A DNA stretch of 64,000 nucleotides, from NCBI GenBank assembly GCA_029975915.1, contig JARKOC010000177.1, forward strand, positions 62,001 through 126,000, in the 5' to 3' direction. Positions 35,085-43,470 of the stretch are shown here, piece by piece. The notes under the pieces were generated by a model. That model was not told where the DNA came from. It worked only from the letters and a program-made list of their open reading frames with translations, and made no database searches. Within the stretch, counting starts at the first letter, position 1, and the number at the start of each line of letters is the position of its first letter. The DNA is from Bryobacteraceae bacterium (GTDB lineage Bacteria > Acidobacteriota > Terriglobia > Bryobacterales > Bryobacteraceae). A program made the position numbers and the translations under genes.

Positions 35085-36062
35085 ATGCAAGCCTTCGCAT
35101 ATGTCCATCCGGAAAACCTGAAAGAGGCTCTGGCCTCGCTTTCGCCCACTTGGGGCGAGACAGATGTGCTGGCCGGCGGCACTGACCTTCTGGCCCTGAT
35201 GAAGGACCTTGTCCACACGCCTAAGACGGTGGTGAGTTTGAAAGGCGTGAAGGAACTGAAGGGCATCAAATCCTCGCCAGCCGGACTCGAAATCGGAGCA
35301 ATGACTACCGTTGACGAGTTGATGTCGAACGCCGCCGCAAGGGCCTATCCGTCCCTGATGCAGGCGGCGGCAGGCATCTCGAGTCCGCAGATCCGCAATA
35401 TGGGTACCGTCGGCGGCGATCTCTGCCAACGTCCACGCTGCTGGTACTTCCGCCAGGGCTTCGGCCTGTTGGCGCAGAAGGACGGCAAGAGCCTGGTCGA
35501 GGCCGGCGAGAACCGCTACCACGCCATCTTCGGCTCAGGCCCCGCGCGATTCGTGTCGGCGTCGAGCTTTGCCCCGGCCCTGATCGCGCTGGGCGCGAAG
35601 GTGAAGATCGCCTCGGCGGCCGGAGAGCGGGAAGTGGCCGTGGCCGACTTCTTCGTGGCTCCATTGGCGGATGGCGACCGCGAGAACGTCCTCAAGCCGA
35701 ACGAAATCCTGACGTCGATTATCATCCCGCCAGCCGTGGGCGTGAGAAACGCCACCTATGAGGTGCGGCAGAAAGAGGCGCTTGACTGGCCTCTGGCAGC
35801 TGCCGCTGTTGCCCTGACTATGAAGGGCGCTTCGGTGGCGAAGGCATCCATCGTCATGGGCCATGTTGGGCCTGTGCCGGTGGTGGCGGACTCAGCCGCC
35901 GCGATGCTGACAGGCAAGACGATCACAGCCGAAACGGCCGAGGCGGCGGGCGCTGAGGCGGTAAAATCCGCCACGCCGCTCTCTGGCAACGCCTACAAAG
36001 TGCAACTGGCCAAGGTGGCAGTAAAACGCGCGCTGATGACCGCGGCCGGAATCAAAGTGTAG
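35085..36062 (+). CDS. FAD-binding subunit of the same enzyme
   Basis: This 325-residue protein has the FAD motifs LAGGTDLLALMKD (about 30) and ISSPQIRNMGTVGGDLCQ (about 98) followed by RPRCWYF. In periplasmic relatives (PaoB/YagS) four Cys around this loop bind an extra [4Fe-4S]; here only two remain in the corresponding stretch. The C-terminal CO-dehydrogenase flavoprotein domain is complete. A two-base gap separates it from the large subunit, so the three genes form one operon. Confidence 0.9.
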   Translation: MQAFAYVHPENLKEALASLSPTWGETDVLAGGTDLLALMKDLVHTPKTVVSLKGVKELKGIKSSPAGLEIGAMTTVDELMSNAAARAYPSLMQAAAGISSPQIRNMGTVGGDLCQRPRCWYFRQGFGLLAQKDGKSLVEAGENRYHAIFGSGPARFVSASSFAPALIALGAKVKIASAAGEREVAVADFFVAPLADGDRENVLKPNEILTSIIIPPAVGVRNATYEVRQKEALDWPLAAAAVALTMKGASVAKASIVMGHVGPVPVVADSAAAMLTGKTITAETAEAAGAEAVKSATPLSGNAYKVQLAKVAVKRALMTAAGIKV

Positions 36063-36076
36063 GAGATTCTGTCTCA

Positions 36077-36107
36077 AGGGGCGGACCGCTGGTTCGCCCC
36101 TCTTGCT
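36077..36107 (+). terminator. Hairpin terminator after the three-subunit oxidoreductase
   Basis: AGGGGCG (36077-36083) pairs with CGCCCCT (36095-36101), with an inner ACC/GGT stem. The trailing pyrimidines (cttgctt) are weak, so termination may be partial. Confidence 0.55.
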
Positions 36108-36127
36108 TGCCAATTGAGGAATATAGT

Positions 36128-36355
36128 ATGCCCCTAATCGGTGAACAGCCCGGATTGGTGAGAATCGACGACGATCGTTGCGAACATCTGCGATGGAAGG
36201 GTCTTTACATCGAAGCCATGGCTGACCCCACAGTCCAGAAATCCAACGACCGCGCGTTCTGGTGCGAAAAGACACAAATCTGCATCGGACCAGATGGCAA
36301 GATTGCTGACGACTACGAGTGCAACGAAACGCGTAACTGCTACAAGGAACTTTAG
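36128..36355 (+). CDS. Small hypothetical Cys-containing protein
   Basis: From ATG 36128 (GAGGA upstream) this is 75 residues. It is not a family I recognise. It is acidic, soluble and has four Cys (RCEHLRWKGLYIEAM, FWCEKTQICIGPDGK, DYECNETRNCYKEL), five if the early one is counted, perhaps enough for a metal or two disulfides. No signal peptide. Composition is protein-like and reading is open across. It lies between the oxidoreductase operon and the arsenic island. Confidence 0.55.
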   Translation: MPLIGEQPGLVRIDDDRCEHLRWKGLYIEAMADPTVQKSNDRAFWCEKTQICIGPDGKIADDYECNETRNCYKEL

Positions 36356-36715
36356 TTACGGGAACGTCATCTCCTCCGAAGTGTAAAACATACGCACACG
36401 GGACCCAGATTTCGGGTTCACGCATTTCCAACTGTCGCCAGCCGACCCCGCGTCTGGGTTCTAACCGTTTGCGGCCAGGGGGCCGGCTCTAACATTCCGA
36501 CGCCTGCGGATTCCGGGTGCAGGCAGCGTTGGCTCTGCGCTCCCCAATGCCCTGCGCCGCAGAACTGACTCATCAAGCGCCCGGCGAAATGGCGAGGCAT
36601 GGGCCGGACAGCGTGGTTGCCGTTTTTGTTCTGAGCCCGATCGTTGCAGACGCGGCTCCTCAGCTACGGGGCAAGCGAACCCGGAGGCCAATTGATATGA
36701 ATCGGATCGTATGCG
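36356..36715. other. 360-base stretch with no supported gene
   Basis: Short frames on both strands show no ribosome site with a family motif or convincing composition. GC is high. It marks the left border of the arsenic island; I see no att-like repeat or tRNA at this border. Confidence 0.5.
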
Positions 36716-37126
36716 CTACGCCGCCGCGAACTGAGTCACGCGCTTCTTGATCTCATCGCGAATCTGCCGGAACGAGGACAGTCGTGTCTCCTCATCGCCT
36801 TCCACTGCCGCCGGATCTTCGAAACTCCAATGGATCCGCTCCGCCTTACAAGGAAATACCGGGCATGTTTCTTTGGCGTTGTCGCAGACTGTGAAGATGT
36901 AGGCGAACTCGCGGTTCAAGAACTCGTCAACAGACTTCGACCAGTGCCCGGAGATGTCGATGCCGAGTTCGGCCATCACGGCAATGGCCTCCGGCCTGAC
37001 GCGGCTCGGCCGGGTGCCGGCGCTGTGAACTTCGAACCGGTCGCCGAGATAGTGGCGGAAGAGCCCTTCCGCCATCTGGCTGCGGGCTGAGTTGCCGGTG
37101 CAGAGGACGAGGATGGCGGGTTTCAC
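36716..37126 (-). CDS. arsC: Arsenate reductase, thioredoxin-coupled (low-molecular-weight phosphatase fold)
   Basis: This 136-residue protein reduces arsenate to arsenite in the cytoplasm. The phosphatase loop CTGNSARS (Cys9) binds arsenate, and the redox relay VCDNAKETCPVF supplies Cys81 and Cys88, the triple-Cys layout of the thioredoxin-coupled class; the late WSFEDP matches too. The GTG start overlaps the arsM stop by four bases, so both are translated together. Confidence 0.95.
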   Translation of the reverse strand: MKPAILVLCTGNSARSQMAEGLFRHYLGDRFEVHSAGTRPSRVRPEAIAVMAELGIDISGHWSKSVDEFLNREFAYIFTVCDNAKETCPVFPCKAERIHWSFEDPAAVEGDEETRLSSFRQIRDEIKKRVTQFAAA

Positions 37127-37962
37127 AGGGCGGGCTTCCGTGCGCGGATGAATGCGCTCATGAACTTCCCATCCACCACCGGAGCGACGGCGTCAACGTC
37201 GATTCCCTCGGCAGTAAGGAATTCTCGCGCATCTTCGATGTTGTAGATCCTGGTTGGCTCCAGTTCAAAGTCCACGAAACCCGCGCGAACCAGTTTCTCT
37301 GCATATTCGCTCTCTTCAAGAGCCCCAGCAATACAGCCTGCCCAGAGTTCGACATTACGCCTGACCTCGGCCGGCACTTCGCCACGAACCACGACATCGG
37401 ACACGGCAAACCGCCCGCCCGGCTTCAACACCCGGAAGGCTTCCGCCAGGACGCGGTCCTTGTCAGCCGAGAGATTGATGACGCAGTTCGAGATGATGAC
37501 GTCCACCGAGGCATCCGGCAAGGGCATGTTTTCGATCTCGCCCTTGAGGAATTCAACGTTTGCGACACCCGCCTTGCGCTGGTTTTCGCGAGCCAGTTCC
37601 AGCATTTCGTCGGTCATGTCGAGTCCGTAGGCTTTCCCGGTGGGCCCGACCCGCTTGGCCGACAGCAGGACGTCGATACCGCCACCGCTGCCAAGATCGA
37701 GCACCACCTCGCCGGGTTTCAGTTCGGCCAACGCGGTCGGATTGCCGCAGCCGAGTGATGCCAGAACGGCGGTCTCGGGCAGTTCGCTTTTCTGGAGTTC
37801 GTCGTAGAGTCCCGATGTGATGGGATCCACCGTTTCGCCGCCACAGCATGACGACGATGAAGACGCAGGGCCACAACACGCGCTGCCGGCGCCGGTGACC
37901 ACCCTCAACGCCGCCTGACCGTATCTCTCCTTTACCACTTCTCTAACGTCCTGTTCCTTCAT
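37123..37962 (-). CDS. arsM: Arsenite S-adenosylmethionine methyltransferase
   Basis: From ATG 37962 this is 279 residues; a GTG at 37986 is an alternative start. It methylates As(III) to mono-, di- and trimethyl species. SAM motif I is [20 protein letters not shown]. The N-terminal Cys-rich [15 protein letters not shown], plus Cys in [11 protein letters not shown] and [10 protein letters not shown], supply the arsenite-binding thiols known in the family. Paired with arsC it turns arsenate into volatile or exportable methylarsenicals. Confidence 0.93.
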   Translation of the reverse strand: MKEQDVREVVKERYGQAALRVVTGAGSACCGPASSSSSCCGGETVDPITSGLYDELQKSELPETAVLASLGCGNPTALAELKPGEVVLDLGSGGGIDVLLSAKRVGPTGKAYGLDMTDEMLELARENQRKAGVANVEFLKGEIENMPLPDASVDVIISNCVINLSADKDRVLAEAFRVLKPGGRFAVSDVVVRGEVPAEVRRNVELWAGCIAGALEESEYAEKLVRAGFVDFELEPTRIYNIEDAREFLTAEGIDVDAVAPVVDGKFMSAFIRARKPAL

Positions 37963-38114
37963 AAGCCTCTGCTTACCTCCCTTCACTAACGCTCATTTGC
38001 TCAACTGCCGCCTCGTATGCCGTAACCAATGGCTGGCCCGCCAGCACATGTTGATTCCAAAGCCAAGCAATCCCGATTGGCTGGCCACTCACTGCGAAAA
38101 CCCCTCCCAGACTT

Positions 38115-38459
38115 CTACTTGCAGATCTGAACGATCTCTTCCGGTTTGAGTACCTTGTTCCGCGTACAGCACTCGGCATAAAGGAACGTCAGCAGTTCCC
38201 GCAGTACCTCCGTGTTCGCGCTGTACCAAAGGAATGTGCTCTCCCGGCGAACTCTGACAAGATCCTCGTGTCTCAACTTCTCAAGGTGATGAGAGAGCGT
38301 GGACGCGGGAATACAGAGTTCAGCCTGGATGTCGCCGGCGATCAGACCTTCGGGGTGCGCGCTCAGCAGCAACCGGATGATCCTTAGGCGCGGCTCCGTG
38401 CCAATCGCGGCGAGCATGTCGGCGAACCGGGCAGTTTGGTTCGGGTCTGTTTCGTTCAT
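38115..38459 (-). CDS. arsR: ArsR-family arsenite-responsive repressor with C-terminal Cys pair
   Basis: From ATG 38459 this is 114 residues. The winged helix includes TEPRLRIIRLLLSAHPEGL and STLSHHLEKLRHEDLVRVRR. The As(III) site is not the classical CVC; instead Cys97-Cys98 (AECCTRNK) and Cys113 sit at the C-terminus, like the type described for Acidithiobacillus ferrooxidans ArsR. It is divergent from the ferredoxin/molybdoenzyme operon and precedes arsM-arsC on the minus strand, so it may control both. Confidence 0.88.
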   Translation of the reverse strand: MNETDPNQTARFADMLAAIGTEPRLRIIRLLLSAHPEGLIAGDIQAELCIPASTLSHHLEKLRHEDLVRVRRESTFLWYSANTEVLRELLTFLYAECCTRNKVLKPEEIVQICK

Positions 38460-38531
38460 TATTTCGATGATACTGGAAATAACAGAAATGTCAACCGCCC
38501 TGACCGCGCAAAGTCTTCGCGTGCGCATAGC

Positions 38532-38560
38532 TTGCGTTTCAGAGCCGAATATCCTATAAC
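38532..38560 (+). promoter_or_regulatory. Promoter of the ferredoxin/molybdoenzyme operon
   Basis: TTGCGT (38532-38537), an exact 17-base spacer, TATAAC (38555-38560). The palindromic candidate operator begins 15 bases after the -10, over the expected transcript start region, as in simple repression. Confidence 0.65.
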
Positions 38561-38574
38561 GAATGCGTGGCCTT

Positions 38575-38590
38575 TTGGCCGTTTGGCCAA
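38575..38590 (+). promoter_or_regulatory. Candidate ArsR operator, copy 1
   Basis: TTGGCCGTTTGGCCAA, six-base arms around a four-base centre. The same TTGGC-N6-GCCAA plan occurs twice upstream of the second arsR at 42.8 kb. Confidence 0.55.
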
Positions 38591-38619
38591 GCATGGAAAC
38601 TATCAACGGAGTCTCATAA

Positions 38620-39165
38620 ATGAGTACGTACGGATGGCTCTTCGATCCGAAGCGGTGCCTCGAGTGCAGCGCCTGCGAAGCAGCGTGTAAACAATGGAAC
38701 CAGGTCGCAACGGGCATCAACGTGCGGCTGCGCCGGGTTCAACTCTACGAGGATGGCGTCTATCCGCAAAGCAAGGTGATGGCGCTGTCGATGTCCTGCA
38801 ACCACTGCGAGAACGCTCTATGCGCTCGCGCCTGCCCTGTGAAGGCAATCACGAAGCGCGCCGACGGGATCGTCATTGTGGATACAGACAAGTGTCTTGG
38901 TTGCGGGCAGTGTTATCAGTTCTGCCCCTACCGGGCTCCGCAAATGGACATGGCGACGCGGAAGACCTACAAGTGCACGATGTGCGCCGATAGGATTGAC
39001 GCCGGCCTGATGCCCGCTTGCGCGACCATCTGTCCTACCGGCGCGTTGCAGTGGGGCAAATGGGATGAGATCTCCGCCAAGGGCGATGCCCGGGTGAATC
39101 ACTTCAACAACCCGGCGCTGACTCGTCCGCACATCCGTTTCGCAAGCGTGGAGTGGGAAAAGTAG
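38620..39165 (+). CDS. Four-cluster 4Fe-4S electron-transfer subunit (ArrB/PsrB/DmsB type)
   Basis: This 181-residue ferredoxin-like subunit has four Cys clusters in order: CLECSACEAACKQ, CNHCENALCARACP, CLGCGQCYQFCP and CTMCADRIDAGLMPACATICP. No signal peptide, so it would be co-exported with its Tat-bearing partner. It is ten bases upstream of the molybdoenzyme gene. No NrfD/PsrC membrane anchor follows, which is the arrangement of soluble periplasmic reductases such as ArrAB. Confidence 0.9.
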   Translation: MSTYGWLFDPKRCLECSACEAACKQWNQVATGINVRLRRVQLYEDGVYPQSKVMALSMSCNHCENALCARACPVKAITKRADGIVIVDTDKCLGCGQCYQFCPYRAPQMDMATRKTYKCTMCADRIDAGLMPACATICPTGALQWGKWDEISAKGDARVNHFNNPALTRPHIRFASVEWEK

Positions 39166-39174
39166 GAGGGAACC

Positions 39175-41403
39175 ATGCCGACACTAACGAGAAGAAACTT
39201 GATCCAGACGGCGGGCGCGCTCGGGACGCTGCCATTGAATAATGCGTTCGCGAAGTTCTTCCAGCCCTCTACAAACGCCCTCTACCCCGCAAGTACGCTT
39301 GTCACATGCTGCGGAATCTGCGACTCAGCCTGCGGCATTCGGGCGACAGTGGGTGACGGCGTTGTGAAGTTCCTCCAGGGACTGCCCGAGGATTTCCAAG
39401 GCGGCGGGGCACTCTGCGCAAAAGGGACGTCCGGTGCGGCCACAATGTACGATCCTGACCGCTTGAAATACCCGATGCGGCGGACAAACCCGAACAAGGA
39501 CTTCGGCGTGGATCCAGGGTGGGTACGCATTAGTTGGGACGAGGCCCTCGAAACGATTGCGGCCCGTTACAAGGCCATTCTGGGCCAGTATGGCAACCAG
39601 GCTCTGCTCGCCGTCGCCCGCCCCAAGCCCGAGTTGCTGCTCCGGTTCATCAAGTCGCTGGGCATGACGCGCGTGGACCACAACGACACCTGCTATGGCG
39701 TCGAGAAGGTGATTCAGAAATATACCGTCGGTCCGAAGTCCTTTGCCCACGACTTCGAGAACAGCAAGTACGTGCTCTTGTTCGGCTGGGACCAGGCAGC
39801 CCGCGCCAAGATCGTTTTCGCGCGCGGCATCCACACTGCCAAGAGCAACGGGGCGAAGGTGGTTTGCTTCAACCCGCATCGGACTGCCACAGCCCGGTTC
39901 GCCGATGAGTACTACGCCATCCGCCCTGGTTCGGATCTGGCGGCGGCGCTGGCCATCATCCAGGTTCTTCTGGAGGAGAACCTCTACAATAAGGAGTTCG
40001 TCGAGAATTACACGAACTTCCCTCAATACGAGAGTCAGATCCGGGATCACTTCCGCCAGTACACCCCTGAATGGGCCGAACCGCTTTGCGATATCCCGGC
40101 CGCCGACCTTCGCCGCATCGCCCGTGAATTCGGGACCAGCGGTCCCTCGATTGTTCCGGTGCACAAGAAGACCCCCGCCACAAACTACGCCAACGCCAGC
40201 CAACTCTGCCATGCGCTTTCGATCTTGAATATCCTGGCCGGAACCCTGGAAAGGCCCGGCGGAAAGTACTCCGCTCGGATGTACAAACTGGCGGGTCTCG
40301 ACGCGATCTATCCGCCGCCAGCCTATCCGGCGCCTCCGGCGCAGCGGGTGGATGGGCGCGAGAAACTGCCTCTCGCCAACGAGGGTGATTTCGGCATGTT
40401 TACGACGCTGGCCGATGGCATGACCCGCGTCTACCCTGGCCGCATCAAGGGTATCTTCTGGTACGGATACGGAATGCTCAGTTTCCCGCAACCGGCGCGC
40501 ATCGCAGCGGCGCTGCGGTCGGTCGACTTCACCGTAGTCGTGGACATTCTTCCGACCGACGTGACCTATTTCGCCGATATTGTCCTGCCCAACGCCATGT
40601 ACCTCGAGGGCAACGATCTGGTTGAGCGCGACTATGCGGCAAAGATGCCCCAGGTGATCGCGCGGCAGGCGTTGGTCCCGCCTCTGTTCGAAGCCAAGAC
40701 GACCGGCTGGCTCTGTGTCGAGTTGGGCAAACGTCTGGCGCCCGACTACTTCAAGACCGATACCGGAGCCTGGATCAGTCCCTCCACGGTGCTCGACGAG
40801 AAACTCAAGCGCGCAGGCCTTGCCGCCAGCTTCGCCGACTTCAAGAAGACCGGCTTCGCCACGAAACAGGCCGAATTTGTTCCTACGACGACGTTCGGCG
40901 CTCCTGGCGGCAAGTGCCAGATCTATGTGCCCCAGTTTGCCGCCAAGGGTTATGACGCGCTGCCTGTCTGGCGGCAGAAGCGGGCCGTGCCCAGCCCGGA
41001 ATACCCTTATTACCTGGTCACCTACCTGCCGGGTTCGCACAAGCGCAACTCGACGCAGAACAACCGCATCCTGAACGAGATCATGCCGGAGAACTCGGCT
41101 CTGATCAACCCGGCGTTGGCCTCCAAGCTAGGCATCGTCGAGGGCCAAAAGGTGCGGATCCGCTCCAAGGACGGCGCGGTCGAATTGCCCGCCCACCTCA
41201 CAGAGACCCTGAGACCTGACTGCGTCAAGATCGCCCATGGCTTCGGCCACATCTCTCCCTTGCTGACGGCCGCCTCCGGGAAAGGAGTCCGCGACAACGA
41301 CTTGATGGCGACGCAAACTCCTGAGCAAATGCTCGCCCTTGGCAATTTCGCCGGATCGGGAGCCATCATGGATGCTGTGGTCTCGATCGAACCTTTGAAC
41401 TAG
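39175..41403 (+). CDS. Tat-exported molybdopterin oxidoreductase (DMSO-reductase family; arsenate/polysulfide/thiosulfate-reductase-like)
   Basis: This 742-residue protein begins with a Tat signal (TRRNLIQTAGALGTLPL). A [4Fe-4S] site is C46-x2-C49-x3-C53-x27-C81. The molybdenum ligand is probably Cys173 in HNDTCYG. The C-terminal cap domain holds VKIAHGFGHISPLLTAASG, typical of polysulfide/thiosulfate/arsenate reductases. At 742 residues it is shorter than typical ArrA (about 850) and near PsrA/PhsA. Its place beside arsR, arsM and arsC suggests an arsenic oxyanion substrate, but sulfur compounds remain possible. Confidence 0.85.
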   Translation: MPTLTRRNLIQTAGALGTLPLNNAFAKFFQPSTNALYPASTLVTCCGICDSACGIRATVGDGVVKFLQGLPEDFQGGGALCAKGTSGAATMYDPDRLKYPMRRTNPNKDFGVDPGWVRISWDEALETIAARYKAILGQYGNQALLAVARPKPELLLRFIKSLGMTRVDHNDTCYGVEKVIQKYTVGPKSFAHDFENSKYVLLFGWDQAARAKIVFARGIHTAKSNGAKVVCFNPHRTATARFADEYYAIRPGSDLAAALAIIQVLLEENLYNKEFVENYTNFPQYESQIRDHFRQYTPEWAEPLCDIPAADLRRIAREFGTSGPSIVPVHKKTPATNYANASQLCHALSILNILAGTLERPGGKYSARMYKLAGLDAIYPPPAYPAPPAQRVDGREKLPLANEGDFGMFTTLADGMTRVYPGRIKGIFWYGYGMLSFPQPARIAAALRSVDFTVVVDILPTDVTYFADIVLPNAMYLEGNDLVERDYAAKMPQVIARQALVPPLFEAKTTGWLCVELGKRLAPDYFKTDTGAWISPSTVLDEKLKRAGLAASFADFKKTGFATKQAEFVPTTTFGAPGGKCQIYVPQFAAKGYDALPVWRQKRAVPSPEYPYYLVTYLPGSHKRNSTQNNRILNEIMPENSALINPALASKLGIVEGQKVRIRSKDGAVELPAHLTETLRPDCVKIAHGFGHISPLLTAASGKGVRDNDLMATQTPEQMLALGNFAGSGAIMDAVVSIEPLN

Positions 41404-41425
41404 CCCCGGATGCCGGATCGGGGCT
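41402..41425 (+). terminator. Hairpin at the end of the molybdoenzyme gene
   Basis: AGCCCCG (41402-41408, overlapping the stop codon) pairs with CGGGGCT (41419-41425). No T run follows, so it may be an mRNA 3'-end stabiliser or a weak terminator. Confidence 0.4.
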
Positions 41426-41602
41426 GCTTGCCGGCGGCCCCACTTCCTTTAGCCCAACCAATGCAGAAGGTGCGACGAGATCCAGCGAGGCGCGAGAAAC
41501 GCGGGATCCTCGATAACCTCCGGATTTGCGCCGGATTCGCGCGGGCTGAAACCAGCTGGCACTCACGATAATCCATGCTATGAATCAGTCAGGGTTTGGG
41601 TG

Positions 41603-42715
41603 ATGGAATTGAGCACCCACGCAAAGCGTTCGGGTTCAGTTCTGCTGCTTCTGTGTAATGTCGGGCTGGTTTCGAACGCTCAGGTCCTGCCTCCCCCGCT
41701 GCGGGATTCGACAACGAAGCTCCGGTGGTCGAGCTATGTGCAACTTCGATACTCCGGCATCGAGGCAGAGGAGGATCTCTTCGCTCTGCGCCGGCTCAAG
41801 CTGATGGTGGGGGGCAACCTGACACCGAAGGTTCAATGGTACGCGCAGGGTTTGTACAAGGACGGCAACCGCAGCCCCACCGACGGCAGAGTGTATTTCC
41901 AGGAAGCCTGGCTCCGGTTCGCCTATCGAAAGCAGATTCAGTTTGTGGTTGGTCAGTTCAAGCCGCCATTCGGCCGCGAAAGGTTCACTCCTGACTTTGA
42001 GATCTACACGATGGACCGGTCGCTGGTCACCGATGCGTTGACGCCGGACGGACCGTACATCGACTCTTTCTATCGCGACCGCGGCATTCAGGTCGATGGC
42101 GAGTTGCCCAGGAGATTCCGTTATGCCGTCGGGGTTTTCGACGGCCGTGGTGCGAACCATCAGTTCCGCGGCATCGGGCCGATGGTTGTGAGTCAACTCC
42201 TTCAGCAAGCTGTTCGGGAACGAGTGCTACTCGGGCGCCCGTTCACTCTTCAACTGGGTGGCGCGGCAGGATTCCGCCGTGGAGGTGATCTTCCATTCCG
42301 CCCCTGCTGCGCCGGCCAGGCGGCCGAGGGGATCGAACATTTCCGTGGCGCCGACCAGCGGTGGGGGGTGGAGTTCTCAGCAGACTGGGGTGATCTTCAG
42401 ATCCGCGCGGAGGCGATCCATGCCCATCTGAGTTACGCAAATGGACTTGGGAGCGATTTCACAGCCAATGGTTGGTACACCCAAGCCGCCAAGCGCTTCG
42501 TACGCAAATGGCAGGCGGTATTCAAATACGAAGAATTCGACCCGGATCGGCGTGTGATCAACAGCAAGGACGTGCGGCAAGCCACGCTGGGGCTGAACTA
42601 CTACCTGCACCAGAACCGGGCAAAATTGATGGCTGGCTACGTCTTGAGGCATGAGCGGCTCCACCCGGCTGCCAACAATATCTTCCAGGCCCAGTTGCAG
42701 TACTTCATTCACTAG
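41603..42715 (+). CDS. OprO/OprP-type (phosphate-selective) outer-membrane porin
   Basis: This 370-residue protein has a signal sequence ending near SNAQ, then alternating amphipathic strands typical of a beta barrel. Landmarks: FALRRLKLMVGGNLTPKVQW, VVGQFKPPFGRERFTPDFEI (about 113-132) and the FYRDRGIQVDGEL block match the phosphate-selective porin family, and it ends in an aromatic strand (QLQYFIH). In an arsenic island it could admit arsenate, a phosphate analogue; that is inference. It lies between the molybdoenzyme and the second arsR. Confidence 0.82.
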   Translation: MELSTHAKRSGSVLLLLCNVGLVSNAQVLPPPLRDSTTKLRWSSYVQLRYSGIEAEEDLFALRRLKLMVGGNLTPKVQWYAQGLYKDGNRSPTDGRVYFQEAWLRFAYRKQIQFVVGQFKPPFGRERFTPDFEIYTMDRSLVTDALTPDGPYIDSFYRDRGIQVDGELPRRFRYAVGVFDGRGANHQFRGIGPMVVSQLLQQAVRERVLLGRPFTLQLGGAAGFRRGGDLPFRPCCAGQAAEGIEHFRGADQRWGVEFSADWGDLQIRAEAIHAHLSYANGLGSDFTANGWYTQAAKRFVRKWQAVFKYEEFDPDRRVINSKDVRQATLGLNYYLHQNRAKLMAGYVLRHERLHPAANNIFQAQLQYFIH

Positions 42716-42768
42716 GAGCCAGCCGTGGTCGCCTCGCTTGTGGGGGATGGTCACCCAGGCTGGGCTAT

Positions 42769-42784
42769 TTGGCGCAATCGCCAA
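42769..42784 (+). promoter_or_regulatory. Candidate ArsR operator, copy 2
   Basis: TTGGCGCAATCGCCAA, same six-four-six plan as copy 1. Its TTGGCG could act as a -35 box with TGATAT (42792-42797) as -10 at 17 bases, so bound repressor would cover the promoter. Confidence 0.5.
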
Positions 42785-42819
42785 GTATGGATGATATAGC
42801 AGCAACATGGCATAAACTA

Positions 42820-42834
42820 TTGATTTCAAATCAA
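42820..42834 (+). promoter_or_regulatory. AT-rich perfect palindrome upstream of arsR
   Basis: TTGATTTCAAATCAA, seven-base arms around one C. It lies between operator copies 2 and 3 and is a different sequence, perhaps the site of another regulator. Confidence 0.4.
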
Positions 42835-42843
42835 GACTTGCCC

Positions 42844-42859
42844 TTGGCTAATTGGCCAA
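42844..42859 (+). promoter_or_regulatory. Candidate ArsR operator, copy 3
   Basis: TTGGCTAATTGGCCAA; the right arm is identical to copy 1 (GGCCAA) and the left differs by one base. It ends 22 bases before the arsR start codon. Confidence 0.5.
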
Positions 42860-42881
42860 CTACTTGCATAGAGGTGTACTG

Positions 42882-43217
42882 ATGGACGCTGAATCCCAAG
42901 CGAGCTTCGAAGCCCGAGCCCGAATCCTGAAGGCGCTCGCACACCCCTCTCGGCTGTTCATGGTGGACGCACTCTCTCGCGGTGAGCGCTGCGTGCACGA
43001 ACTCACCGAGATGGTCGGCGCCGACATGTCCACGGTGAGCAAGCACCTTTCGGTACTCAAGGCAGCGGGAATCCTGGCCGACGAAAAACGAGGCATGCAG
43101 GTTTATTACTCTTTGAAGGTGCCATGCGTGATGGGTTTTTTCGATTGTGTCAGCGATGTTCTGACTTCCAGGGCCGCGGATCATGCCGGGTTGGCGTCGG
43201 CTTGTCAAAGGAGATAA
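42882..43217 (+). CDS. arsR: ArsR-family repressor of the arsF/arsG operon
   Basis: From ATG 42882 after GAGGTG this is 111 residues. DNA-binding helix: MSTVSKHLSVLKAAGILADE. Candidate As(III)/metal thiols: Cys37 in GERCVHEL, Cys82 and Cys89 in VPCVMGFFDC. This layout differs from both other ArsR proteins here. It starts a run with thioredoxin, DGC, ArsF- and ArsG-like genes four bases or so apart, so autoregulation of the whole operon is likely. Confidence 0.9.
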   Translation: MDAESQASFEARARILKALAHPSRLFMVDALSRGERCVHELTEMVGADMSTVSKHLSVLKAAGILADEKRGMQVYYSLKVPCVMGFFDCVSDVLTSRAADHAGLASACQRR

Positions 43218-43221
43218 CAGC

Positions 43222-43455
43222 GTGAAGATTCAGATTCTGGGCACGGGTTGTGCCAAATGCAAGCAACTGACCGAAAACGCGGAGGCGGCGGCTCGTGAGG
43301 CGGGCATCAGCTACGAACTCGAAAAGGTCACCGACATCGCCGAGATTGTGAAGTTCGGGGTCATGGCCACCCCGGCGCTGGCTGTGGACGGCAAGGTGAA
43401 GCTGGTGGGCAAAGTAGCGACACCGGCTGAGATCAAGCCTCTGTTGGTCCAGTAA
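43222..43455 (+). CDS. Thioredoxin-family small redox protein (TM0996/MTH895 type)
   Basis: This 77-residue protein has a GTG start after AAGGAG. MKIQILGTGCAKCKQLTENA carries the CxxC site (Cys10, Cys13); the conserved cis-proline follows in MATPALAVDGKVK. Such proteins, common in arsenic and metal operons, reduce or bind As(III) thiols. In gene order it stands where ArsE would be expected ahead of ArsF/ArsG, but I cannot confirm homology to ArsE. Confidence 0.87.
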   Translation: MKIQILGTGCAKCKQLTENAEAAAREAGISYELEKVTDIAEIVKFGVMATPALAVDGKVKLVGKVATPAEIKPLLVQ

Positions 43456-43470
43456 CATCCGGGCGGCACG

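Noticed and set aside
39325..41040. Minus-strand ORF of 571 codons
   Set aside because: Antisense to the molybdoenzyme gene, which has complete Fe-S and cofactor motifs; typical high-GC shadow.
39175..41403. Formate dehydrogenase with Sec
   Set aside because: The likely molybdenum ligand is Cys (NDTCYG), there is no in-frame TGA, and the C-terminal motif fits the polysulfide/thiosulfate/arsenate group.
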